The notes under the pieces are model-generated. The model was not told the DNA's origin, searched no databases, and saw nothing but the letters and a program-made list of their open reading frames with translations. DNA of 64,000 bases from Hymenopus coronatus. Its lineage: Eukaryota > Arthropoda > Insecta > Mantodea > Hymenopodidae. Each line of letters begins with the position of its first letter. Positions within the stretch are counted from its first letter, which is position 1. The translations under genes and the position numbers were made by a program. Positions 46,801 to 60,400 of the stretch are shown in pieces. Location of the stretch: the NCBI GenBank assembly GCA_030762935.1, contig CM060890.1, positions 152,120,129 through 152,184,128 of the forward strand. The letters are read 5' to 3'.

Positions 46801-48690
46801 GAATAGCACCCCAACCTTATCTGACTAAATATACTATAAGAGTAAGATTAAATGACACCCTATCCTCATGTGACTAAGTATACTATAACAGTAAGAGTAA
46901 ATGGCACCCTAACCTGATGTGACTAAGTATACTATAACAGTAAGATTAAATGGCACCCTAACCTCATCTGACTGAGTATAATATAACAGTAAGATTAAAT
47001 GGCACCCTAACCTGATGTGCCTAAGTATACTATAACAGTAAGATTAAATGACACCCTAACCTCATGTGACTAAGTATACTATAACAGTAAGATTAAATGA
47101 CACCCTAACCTCAGCTCACTAAGTATACTATCACAGTAAGATTAAAGAACACCCTAACGTCATGTGACTAAGTATACTATAACAGTAAGATTGAAAGACA
47201 CCCTAACCTCATGTGACTAAGTATACTATAACAGTAAGATTAAATGACACCCTAACCTCAGCTGACTAAGTATACTATAACAGTAAGATTGAATGACACC
47301 CTAACCTCATGTGACTAAGTATACTATAACAGTAAGATTGAATGGCACCCTAACCTCATCTGACTAAGTATACTATAACAGTAAGATTAAATGACACCCT
47401 AACCTCATGTGACTAAGTATACTATAACAGTAAGATTAAATGGCACCCTAACCTGATGTGACTAAGTATACTATAACAGTAAGATTAAATGGCACCCTAA
47501 CCTCATCTGACTAAGTATACTATAACAGTAAGATTAAATGGCACCATAACCTGATGTGACTAAGTATACTATAACAGTAAGATTGAATGGCACCCTAACC
47601 TCATCTGACTAAGTATACTATAACAGTAAGATTGAATGGCACCCTAACCTCATCTGACTAAGTAAATTATAACAGTATGATTGAATTGCACCCTAACCTC
47701 ATCTGACTAAGTAAATTATAACAGTAAGATTGAATGGCACCCTAACCTCATCTGACTAAGTATACTACAACAGTAAGATTGAATGGCACCTTAACCTCAT
47801 CGGACTAAGTAAATAATAACAGTATGATTGAATTGCACCCTAACCTCATCTGACTAAGTAAATTATAACAGTATGATGGAATTGCACCCTAACCTCATCT
47901 GACTAAGTAAATTATAACAGTATGATTGAATTTCACCCTAACCTCAGCTGACTAAGTATACTATTACAGTAAGATTAAATGGCACCCTAATGTCATGTGA
48001 CTAAGTATACTATAACAGTAAGATTAAATGGCATTCAAACCTCATCTGACTAAGTATACTATAACAGTAAGATTAAATGGCACCCTAACCTGATGTGACT
48101 AAGTATACTATAACAGTAAGATTAAATGACACCCTTACCTCATGTGACTAAGTATACTATAACATTAAGATTAAATGACACCCTAACCTCAGCTGACTAA
48201 GTATACTATATCAGTAAGATTAAATGACACCCTAACCTCATGTGACTAAGTATACTATAACAGTAAGATTGAATGACACCCTAACCTCATGTGAATAAGT
48301 ATACTATAACTGTAAGATTAAATGACACCCTAACCTCAGCTGACTAAGTATACTATAACAGTAAGATTGAATGACACCCTAACCTCATGTGACTAAGTAT
48401 ACTATAACAGTAAGATTGAATAGCACCCTAACCTCATGTGACTAAGTATACTATAACAGTAAGATTAAATGACACCCTAACCTCAGCTGACTAAGTATAC
48501 TATAACAGTATGATTGAATGACACCCTAACCTCAGCTGACTAAGTATACTATAACAGTAAGATTGAATGACACCTTAACCTCAGCTGACTAAGTATACTA
48601 TAACAGTAAGATTGAATGACACCCTAACCTCATGTGACTAAGTATACTATAACAGTAAGATTGAATGGCACCCTAACCTCATGTGACTAA
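43841..48690. repeat. 49-bp satellite, homogenised block 2
   Basis: About 99 monomers of type gtatactataacagtaagat followed by tgaatgacaccctaacct. Three interchangeable endings occur (gatgtgactaa, catgtgactaa, cagctgactaa), along with a minor gtaaattataacagtatgat subtype. Confidence 0.92.
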
Positions 48691-50330
48691 CGATACTTGA
48701 ATAGTCACACTGGATGGAAGCCCAACTACATCTGACTATGGATACTAGAACAGTTAGACTGGATGACCGCCCAACCTCATCTGACTAAGGATACTAGAAC
48801 AGTTAGACTGGATGACCGCCCAACCTCATCTTACTAAGGATACTAGAACGTTTAGACTGGATGACCGCCCAACCTTATCTTACTAAGGATACTAGAACAG
48901 TTAGACTGGATGACCGCCCAACCTCATCTGACTAAGGATACTAGAACAGTTAGACTGGATGACCGCCCAACCTTATCTTACTAAGGATACTAGAACGTTT
49001 AGACTGGATGACCGCCCAACCTTACCTTACTAAGGATACTATAACAGTTAGACTGGATGACCGCCCAACCTCATCTGACTAAGGATACTAGAACAGTTAG
49101 ACTGGATGACCGCCCAACCTCATCTGACTAAGGATAATAGAACAGTTAGACGGATGGTACCCTAACCTCATCTGACTAAGAATACTAGAACAGTGACACT
49201 TTATGGCGGCCTAACCTCATCTGACTAAGGATACTGTAACTGTTAGACTGTATGGCGGCGTAACCTCATCTGACTAGGAACACAAGAGCAGTTAGACTGG
49301 ATGGCATCCTAGCTTCGTGTGTTAAAGGACACAAGAGGAGTTAGATTGGATGGCACCCTAACCTCATGTTATTAAGGATAACACAGTATTTAGACTGGAT
49401 GGCACCCAAACGCCCACTGCCGAAGAATACTACAGCGGTTAGACTGAATCGGAGCATACCTTCATCTGACTAAGTATATTAGATCAGTTAGACTGGAAGG
49501 AACCTTAACCTCATGTGATTAAAGATACTGGAGCAGTTAGACTGAATAGCACCCTAACCTCATCTGACTAAGGATACTAGAGCAGTTAGTCTGAATGGCA
49601 CCCTAACCTCAGCCGACTAAGCAAACTAGTGCAGTCAAACTTGATGTCATCCTAAGCTTAAAGATACTACAGCTGTTGGACCGGATGGCACCCTAACCAC
49701 ATCTGACTAAAAACCTAGAGCAGTTAGACTGGATGGCACCCTAGCGTATTTGACCAAGGATACTAGAGCAGTTTGACTGGATGGCACCCTAACCACATCT
49801 GACTAAGGAACCTAGAGCAGATAGACTGGATGGCACCCTTACCTCATGTGGCTAAGAATACTAGAGTAGTTAGACTGGATGGAACCCTAATCTCATCTGA
49901 CTATGCATACTAGAGCAGTTAGACTGAATGGTAGCCCAACCTCATTTGACTTAGGATACTAGAGCTGTTAGACTGGATGGCAGCCAAGCCTCATTTGACT
50001 AAGGATAGTAGAGCAGTTAGACTGAATGGCAGCCCAACCTCATCTGACTAAGGATACTAGAACAGTTGGACTGGATGGCACCCTAACCTCATGTAACTAA
50101 GTATAATAGAGCAGTTAGACTGGATGGCACCATAACCTCATGTGCCTAAGGATACTAGAACAGTTGGACTGGATGACACCCTAATCATCTGTCCAAGGAT
50201 ACTGTAACATTAGGACTGAATGCCATACTAACCCCATCTGACCAAGGATGCTACAACAGACTGAATGGCAGCCTAACCCCATCTGAGTAAGGATACTGGA
50301 ACAGTTAGACCGGAGGGCAGCCTAACCTCA
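48691..50330. repeat. 49-bp satellite, divergent block with a short gaccgccc run
   Basis: 48740-49140 is a small homogenised run of about eight monomers with gatgaccgcccaacctcat. After that the monomers become diverse. Confidence 0.88.
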
Positions 50331-53300
50331 TCTGACTAAGGATGCTAGCACAGTTAGACTAGATGGCAGCCCAAAGTCATCTGACTAAGGATACTAGCAC
50401 AGTTAGACTGGATGGCAGCCCAAAGTCATCTGACTAAGGATACTAGCACACTTAGACTGGATGGCAGCCCAACGTCATCTGACTAAGGATACTAGCACAG
50501 TTAGACTCGATGGCAGCCCAACGTCATCTGACTAAGGATACTAGCACAGTTAGACTGGATGGCAGCCCAACGTCATCTGACTAAGGATACTAGCACAGTT
50601 AGACTGGAGGGCAGCCCAAAGTCATCTGACTAAGGATACTAGCACAGTTAGACTGGATGGCAGCCCAACGTCATCTGACTAAGGATACTAGAACAGTTAT
50701 AGTGGATTACAGCCCAACCTGAACTGACTAAGGGTACTAGAACAGTTAGAGTGGATGGCAGCCCGACCTCATCTGACAAAGAAAACTAGAACAGTTAGAG
50801 TGGATGGAACCCCAACATCATCTGACTAAGGATACTAGAACAGTTAGAGTGGATGGCAGCCCAACCTCACGTGACTATAGATACTAGAACAGTTAGAGTG
50901 GATGGCAGCCCAACCTCATCTTACTAAGGATACTAGAACAGTTAGAGGGGATGGCAGCCCAACCTCATCTGACCAGGGATACTAGAGTATTTAGAATGAA
51001 TGGCAGCCTAACCTCATCTGACTAAGGATATTAGAGTAGCTAGACTGAATGGCAGCCTAACCTTTTATGATAAGCATACTAGAGTAGTTAGACTGGATGG
51101 CAGCCAAACCTCATCTGACTAAGGATACTAGAACAGAAAGAGTGGATGGCACCCCAACCTCATCTGACTAAGGATACTAAAACAGTTACACTGAATTGTA
51201 GCCTAACCTCATCTGACTAAACTTACTAGAGTAGTTAGACTGAATGGAAGCCCAACCTCATTTGACTAAGCATAATAGAACAGTAGGAGTAGATGGCAGC
51301 CCAACCTCATCTGACTAAGGATATTATAACAGACTGAATGGAAGCCCAACCTCATTTGACTAAGCATACTAGAACAGTAAGAGTGGATGGCAGCCCAACC
51401 TTATCTGACTAAGGATATTATAACAGTTAGACTGAATTGCAGCCCAACCTCATCTGACTAAGGATACTAGAGTACTTGGACTAAATGGCAGCCTAACCTA
51501 ATCTGACTAAAGATACTAGAACAGTTGGAGTGGATGGCAGCCCAACCCCATTTGATAAACGATACTAGAACAGTTAGACTGGATGGCAGCGTAACCTCAT
51601 CTGACCAAGTATACTACAGCAGTTAGACTGATTGGCAGCCTAACCTCATCTGACTAAGGATACTATATCAGTTAGATAGGATGTCAACCCAACCTCATCT
51701 GAATAACGACACTAGAGCAGTTAGACTAGATGGCAGCCCAACGTCATCTTACTAAGGATACTAGCACAGTTAGACTAGATGGCAGCCCAACGTCATCTGA
51801 CTAAGGATACTAGCACAGTTAGACTAGATGGCAGCCCAAAGTCATCTGACTAAGGATACTAGCACAGTTAGACTAGATGGCAGCCCAAAGTCATCTGACT
51901 AAGGATACTAGCACAGTTAGACTAGATGGCAGCCCAACGTCATCTGACTAAGGATACTAGCACAGTTAGACTAGATGGCAGCCCAAAGTCATCTGACTAA
52001 GGATACTAGCACAGTTAGACTGGATGGCAGCCCAACGTCATCTTACTAAGGATACTAGCACAGTTAGACTAGATGGCAGCCCAACGTCATCTGACTAAGG
52101 ATACTAGCACAGTTAGACTAGATGGCAGCCCAAAGTCATCTGACTAAGGATACTAGCACAGTTAGACTAGATGGCAGCCCAAAGTCATCTGACTAAGGAT
52201 ACTAGCACAGTTAGACTAGATGGCAGCCCAACGTCATCTGACTAAGGATACTAGCACAGTTAGACTAGATGGCAGCCCAAAGTCATCTGACTAAGGATAC
52301 TAGCACAGTTAGACTAGATGGCAGCCCAAAGTCATCTGACTAAGGATACTAGCACAGTTAGACTAGATGGCAGCCCAAAGTCATCTGACTAAGGATACTA
52401 GCACAGTTAGACTGGATGGCAGCCCAACGTCATCTGACTAAGGATACTAGCACAGTTAGACTAGATGGCAGCCCAAAGTCATCTGACTAAGGATACTAGC
52501 ACAGTTAGACTAGATGGCAGCCCAACGTCATCTGACTAAGGATACTAGCACAGTTAGACTCGATGGCAGCCCAACGTCATCTGACTAAGGATACTAGCAC
52601 AGTTAGACTAGATGGCAGCCCAAAGTCATCTTACTAAGGATACTAGCACAGTTAGACTAGATGGCAGCCCAACGTCATCTGACTAAGGATACTAGCACAG
52701 TTAGACTAGATGGCAGCCCAAAGTCATCTGACTAAGGATACTAGCACAGTTAGACTAGATGGCAGCCCAAAGTCATCTGACTAAGGATACTAGCACAGTT
52801 AGACTGGATGGCAGCCCAAAGTCATCTGACTAAGGATACTAGCACAGTTATACTGGAGGGCAGCCCAACGTCATCTGACTAAGGATACTAGCACAGTTAG
52901 ACTAGATGGCAGCCCAAAGTCATCTGACTAAGGATACTAGCACAGTTAGACTAGATGGCAGCCCAAAGTCATCTGACTAAGGATACTAGCACAGTTAGAC
53001 TGGAGGGCAGCCCAAAGTCATCTGACTAAGGATACTAGCACAGTTAGACTAGATGGCAGCCCAAAGTCATCTGACTAAGGATACTAGCACAGTTAGACTG
53101 GAGGGCAGCCCAACGTCATCTGACTAAGGATACTAGCACAGTTAGACTGGATGGCAGCCCAAAGTCATCTGACTAAGGATACTAGCACAGTTAGACTGGA
53201 GGGCAGCCCAACGTCATCTGACTAAGGATACTAGCACAGTTAGACTGGAGGGCAGCCCAAAGTCATCTGACTAAGGATACTAGCACAGTTAGACTGGATG

Positions 53301-55690
53301 GCAGCCCAACGTCATCTGACTAAGGATACTAGCACACTTAGACTGGATGGCAGCCCAACGTCATCTGACTAAGGATACTAGCACAGTTAGACTGGATGGC
53401 AGCCCAAAGTCATCTGACTAAGGATACTAGCACAGTTAGACTAGATGGCAGCCCAAAGTCATCTTACTAAGGATACTAGCACAGTTAGACTAGATGGCAG
53501 CCCAAAGTCATCTTACTAAGGATACTAGCACAGTTAGACTGGATGGCAGCCCAACGTCATCTGACTAAGGATACTAGCACACTTAGACTAGATGGCAGCC
53601 CAAAGTCATCTTACTAAGGATACTAGCACAGTTAGACTAGATGGCAGCCCAAAGTCATCTTACTAAGGATACTAGCACAGTTAGACTAGATGGCAGCCCA
53701 AAGTCATCTGACTAAGGATACTAGCACACTTAGACTGGATGGCAGCCCAACGTCATCTGACTAAGGATACTAGCACACTTAGACTGGATGGCAGCCCAAA
53801 GTCATCTGACTAAGGATACTAGCACAGTTAGACTAGATGGCAGCCCAACGTCATCTGACTAAGGATACTAGCACAGTTAGACTGGATGGCAGCCCAAAGT
53901 CATCTGACTAAGGATACTAGCACAGTTAGACTAGATGGCAGCCCAAAGTCATCTTACTAAGGATACTAGCACAGTTAGACTAGATGGCAGCCCAAAGTCA
54001 TCTTACTAAGGATACTAGCACAGTTAGACTGGATGGCACACTAACCTCATCTGACTAAGGATACTGGAGCAGTTAGACTGGATGGCAGCCCAACGTCATC
54101 TGACTAAGGATACTAGCACACTTAGACTGGATGGCAGCCCAACGTCATCTGACTAAGGATACTGGAGCAGTTAGACTGGATGGCAGCCCAAAGTCATCTG
54201 ACTAAGGATACTAGAGCAGTTAGACTGGATGGCAGCCCAAAGTCATCTGACTAAGGATACTAGAGCAGTTAGACTGGATGGCAGCCCAAAGTCATCTGAC
54301 TAAGGATACTAGAGCAGTTAGACTGGATGGCAGCCCAAAGTCATCTGACTAAGGATACTAGAGCAGTTAGACTGGATGGCAGCCCAAAGTCATCTGACTA
54401 AGGATACTAGAGCAGTTAGACTGGATGGCAGCCCAAAGTCATCTGACTAAGGATACTAGAGCAGTTAGACTGGATGGCAGCCCAAAGTCATCTGACTAAG
54501 GATACTAGAGCAGTTAGACTGGATGGCAGCCCAAAGTCATCTGACTAAGGATACTAGAGCAGTTAGACTGGATGGCAGCCCAAAGTCATCTGACTAAGGA
54601 TACTAGAGCAGTTAGACTGGATGGCAGCCCAAAGTCATCTGACTAAGGATACTAGAGCAGTTAGACTGGATGGCAGCCCAAAGTCATCTGACTAAGGATA
54701 CTAGAGCAGTTAGACTGGATGGCAGCCCAAAGTCATCTGACTAAGGATACTAGAGCAGTTAGACTGGATGGCAGCCCAACGTCATCTGACTAAGGATACT
54801 AGCACAGTTAGACTGGATGGCAGCCCAAAGTCATCTGACTAAGGATACTAGCACAGTTAGACTGGATGGCAGCCCAAAGTCATCTGACTAAGGATACTAG
54901 CACAGTTAGACTGGATGGCAGCCCAAAGTCATCTGACTAAGGATACTAGCACAGTTAGACTGGATGGCAGCCCAAAGTCATCTGACTAAGGATACTAGCA
55001 CAGTTAGACTAGATGGCAGCCCAAAGTCATCTGACTAAGGATACTAGAGCAGTTAGACTGGATGGCAGCCCAAAGTCATCTGACTAAGGATACTAGAGCA
55101 GTTAGACTGGATGGCAGCCCAAAGTCATCTGACTAAGGATACTAGCACACTTAGACTGGATGGCAGCCCAAAGTCATCTGACTAAGGATACTAGCACAGT
55201 TAGACTAGATGGCAGCCCAAAGTCATCTGACTAAGGATACTAGCACAGTTAGACTGGATGGCAGCCCAAAGTCATCTGACTAAGGATACTAGCACAGTTA
55301 TACTGGATGGCACACTAACCTCATCTGACTAACGATACTAGAGCAGTTAGACTGGATGGCAGCCCAAAGTCATCTGACTAAGGATACTAGCACAGTTATA
55401 CTGGATGGCACACTAACCTCATCTGACTAACGATACTAGAGCAGTTAGACTGAATGGCAGCCCAAAGTCATCTGACTAAGGATACTAGCACACTTAGACT
55501 GGATGACAGCCCAAAGTCATCTGACTAACGATACTAGAGCAGTTAGACTGGATGGCAGCCCAAAGTCATCTGACTAAGGATACTAGCACAGTTATACTGG
55601 ATGGCACACTAACCTCATCTGACTAACGATACTAGAGCAGTTAGACTGAATGGCAGCCCAAAGTCATCTGACTAAGGATACTAGACACTT
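50331..55690. repeat. 49-bp satellite, homogenised block 3
   Basis: Monomers of type ggatactagcacagttagac followed by tagatggcagcccaa, in two runs (50331-50690 and 51710-55690) split by about 1 kb of divergent units. 54190-54778 is a run of about 12 essentially identical monomers of the gagcagttagactgg subtype, the most homogeneous stretch of the whole array. Confidence 0.92.
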
Positions 55691-57480
55691 AGACTGGATG
55701 GCACACTAACCTCATCTGACTAAGGATACCAAAGCAGTTAGACTGCATGACATCCTAACCTCATGTGACTAGGGATACTTGAGCAGTTAGACTGGATCTC
55801 ACCTTACCCTCATGTGACAAAGGATGACAGAACATTCAGACTTTAAGGCACCCTAACCTCATGTGACTAAGGATACTAGAGCAGTTAGTAAGGAAGGGAT
55901 ACTAAAATCCTCTGACTAAGGAGACTAGAACAGTTAGACTGGATGACAGCCTGACCTCATCTGACTAGGGATACTAGAGCAGCTAGAATTAATTGTACCC
56001 TAACTTCGTGTGACCGAGGATGCTACAACAGTTAGACTGAACGGAACCCTAACCCCATATGACAAAGGATGTTTGAACATTTATACTGGATGGCACCTTA
56101 ACCTCATGTGACTAAGGATGCTAGAGCAGTTAGAGTGGATGGCACCCTAACTCTATCTGACTAAGGACTCTAGAACAGTCATTCTGGAGGCCAACCTTAC
56201 ATCATAGGACTATGGATGCTAGAACACTTATACTGGATGGCACCATGACCTCATGTGACAAAGGATGCTAGAGCATTTAGAGTGAATGGCATCCTAACCC
56301 CATCTGACTAAGGATACTAGACAAGTTATACTGGATGGCACCGTAACCTCATGTGACTAAGGACGCTAGAGCAGTTAGAGTGGATGTAACCCAACCTCAT
56401 TTGAGTAAGGATACAAGAACAGTTAGAGTGGATGGAACCCCAACCTCATCTGACTTAGGATACTAGAACAGTTAGACTGGATGGCAGCCCAGCATCATGC
56501 GACTAACGATACTAGAGCAGTTAAACTGGATGGCAACCTAACCTCATGTCGCTAAGGATACTAGAACAGTTAGACTGAATGGCATCCTAACTTCTTCTGT
56601 CTAATATTACTAGCACAGTTAGACTGGATGGCAGCCTAAACTCATCTGACAAAGAATATTAGAACAGTTAGACTGGATGGCACCCTATTCTCATCTGACT
56701 AAGGATAGTAGTACTGTTAGTCTGGATGGCAGCCCAACCTCATCTGACTAAGGAGACTAGAGCAATTAGAGTGGATGGCACCCTAACCTATTCTGACTAA
56801 GGATACTAGATCAGTCAGACTGAATGGCAGGACAACCTCATCTAACTAAGGATACCAGGACAGTTGGACTGGATGGCAACCCAACCTCATCTGACTAAGA
56901 ATACTGGAGCAGATAGAGTGGATGGCAACCTAACCTCATCTGCCTATGGATACTACAAAAGTTAGTCTGGATGGCAGCCTAACCTAATCTGACTAAGGAT
57001 ACTAAAACAATTAGACTGGATGGCAGGCCAACCTTATCTAGCTAAGGATACTAGAACAGGTAGACTGAATGGGAGCCTAACCTCATCTGAATAAGGATAC
57101 TAGAACAGTTATACTGAACTGCACCCTAACTTCATCTGACTAAGTATACTATAACAGTAAGATTGAATGGCACATTAACCTCATCTGACCATGGATACAA
57201 GAACTGTTAGACTGTATGGCAGCCTAACCTCATCTGACTAGGAATATTAGAACAGTTAGACTGGATGGCACCCTAACCTCATCTAGCTAAGGATACTGGA
57301 ACAGTGAGACTGTATGGCAGCCTGACCTCATCTGACTAAGGATACTAGAACTGTTTCACTCTATGGCAGCCTAACCTCATCTGACTAGGAATATTAGAAC
57401 AGTAAGACTGGATGGCACCTTTACCTGATCTGATTAAGGATACTAGAACAGTTAGACTGTATGGCACCCTAACCTTATGT
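55691..57480. repeat. 49-bp satellite, divergent block (duplicate of 42.4-43.6 kb)
   Basis: From about 56548 onward the succession of variant monomers follows that seen from about 42370: the ttctgtctaatattactagc unit, the aaactcatctgacaaag unit, the ggcaggacaacctcat unit, the tgtttcactctatgg unit and others. Confidence 0.88.
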
Positions 57481-60400
57481 GACTAAGTATACTATAACAG
57501 TAAGACTGAATGACACCCTAACCTCATCTGACTAAGTATACTATAACAGTAAGACTGAATGACACCCTAACTTCAGCTGATAACGAATACTATAACAGTA
57601 AGATTGAATGACACCCTAACCTCAGCTGATAAGGAATACTATAACAGTAAGATTGAATGACACCCTAACCTGATGTGACTAAGTATACTATAACAGTAAG
57701 ACTTAATGACACTTTAACCTGATGTGACTAAGTATACTATAACAGTAAGTTTGAATGACACCCTAACCTGATGTGACTAAGTATACTATAACAGTAAGAT
57801 TGAATGGCTCCCTAACCTCATGTGACTAAGTATACTATAACAGTAAAACTAAATGACACCCTAACCTCAGCTGACTAAGTATACTTTAACAGTAAAACTG
57901 AATGACACCCTAACCTCAGCTGACTAAGTATACTATAACAGCAAGATTGAATGACACCCTAACCTGATGTGACTAAGTATACTATAACAATAAGATTGAA
58001 TGACACTTTAAACTGATGTGACTAAATATACTATAATAGTAAGATTGAATGACACCCTAACCTGATGTGACTAAGTATACTATAACAGTAAGATTGAATG
58101 ACACCCTAACCTCAGCTGACTAAGTATACTATAACAGTAAGATTGAATGACACCCTAACCTCAGCTGACTAAGTATACTATAACAGTAAGATTGAATGAC
58201 ACCCTAACCTCATGTGACTAAGTATACTATAACAGTAAGATTGAATGACACCCTAACCTGATGTGACTAAGTATACTATAACAGTAAGATTAAATGACAC
58301 CCTAACCTCATGTGACTAAGTATACTATAATAATAAGATTGAATGACACCCTAACCTGATGTGACTAAGTATACTATAACAGTAAGATTAAATGACACCC
58401 TAACCTCATGTGACTAAGTATACTATAACAGTAAGATTGAATGACACCCTAACCTGATGTGACTAAGTAAACTATAACAGTAAGATTAAATGACACCCTA
58501 ACCTCATGTGACTAAGTATACTATAACAGTAAGATTGAATGACACCCTAACCTCATGTGACTAAGTATATTATAACAGTAAGATTAAATGACACCCTAAC
58601 CTCATGTGACTAAGTATACTATAACAGTAAAATTGAATGACACCCTAACCTGATGTGACTATGTATATTATAACAGTAAGATTATATGGCACCCTAACCT
58701 GATGTGACTAAGTATACTATAACAGTAAGATTGAATGACACCCTAACCTCAGCTGACTAAGTATACTATAACAGTAAGATTGAATGACACCCTAACCTCA
58801 GCTGACTAAGTATACTATAACAGTAAGATTGAATGACACCCTTACCTCATGTGACTAAGTATACTATAACAGTAAGATTGAATGACACCCTAACCTCAGC
58901 TGACTAAGTATACTATAACAGTAAGATTGAATGACACCCTAACCTCATGTCACTAAGTATACTATAACAGTAAGATTGAATGACACCCTAACCTGATGTG
59001 ACTAAGTATACTATAACAGTAAGATTAAATGACACCCTAACCTCATGTGACTAAGTATACTATAACAGTAAGATTGAATGACACCCTAACCTCATGTGAC
59101 TAAGTATACTATAACAGTAAGATTAAATGACACCCTAACCTCATGTGACTAAGTAACTATAACAGTAAGATTAAATGACACCCTAACCTCATGTGACTAA
59201 GTATACTATAACAGTAAGATTGAATGACACCCTAACCTGATGTGACTAAGTATACTATAACAGTAAGATTGAATGACACCCTAACCTCATGTGACTAAGT
59301 ATATTATAACAGTAAAATTGAATGACACCCTAACCTGATGTGACTAAGTATACTATAACAGTAAAATTGAATGACACCCTAACCTCATGTGACTAAGTAT
59401 ACTATAACAGTAAAATTGAATGACACCCTAACCTGATGTGACTAAGTATATTGTAACAGTAAGATTATATGGCACCCTAACATGATGTGACTAAGTATAC
59501 TATAACAGTAAGATTGAATGGCACCCTAACCTCATCTGACTAAGTAAATTATAACAGTATGATTGAATTGCACCCTAACCTCATCTGACTAAGTATATTA
59601 TAACAGTAAGTTTGAATGACACCCTAACCTAATGTGACTAAGTATACTATAATAGTAACATTGAATGACACCCTAAGCAGATGTGACTAACTATATTATA
59701 ACAGTAAAACTGAATGACACCCTAACATAATGTGACTAAGTATACTATAACAGTAAGATTGAATGGCACCCTAACCTCATCTGACTAAGCATACTATAAC
59801 AGTAAGATTAAATGACACCCTTACCTCATGTGACTAAGTATACTATAACAGTAAGATTAAATGGCACCCTAACCTCATGTGACTAAGCATACTATAACAG
59901 TAAGATTAAATGGCACCCTAACCTCATGTGACTAAGTATACTATAACAGTAAGAATAAATGGCACCCTAACCTAATCTGACTAAGTATACTATAACAGTA
60001 AGATTGAATGACACCCTAACCTGATGTGACTAAGTATACTATAACAGTAAGATTGAAAGACACCCTAACCTCATGTGACTAAGTATACTATAACAGTAAG
60101 ATTGAATGACACCCTTACCTCATGTGACTATGTATACTATAACAGTAAGATTGAATAGCACCCTAACCTCATGTGACTAAGTATACTATAACAGTAAGAT
60201 TGAATAGCACCCTAACCTCATGTGACTAAGTATACTATAACAGTAAGATTGAATAGCACCCTAACCTCATGTGACTAAGTATACTATAACAGTAAGATTG
60301 AATAGCACCCTAACTTCATGTGACTAAGTATACTATAACAGTAAGATTGAATGACACTTTAACCTGATGTGATTAAGTATACTATAACAGTAAGATTAAA

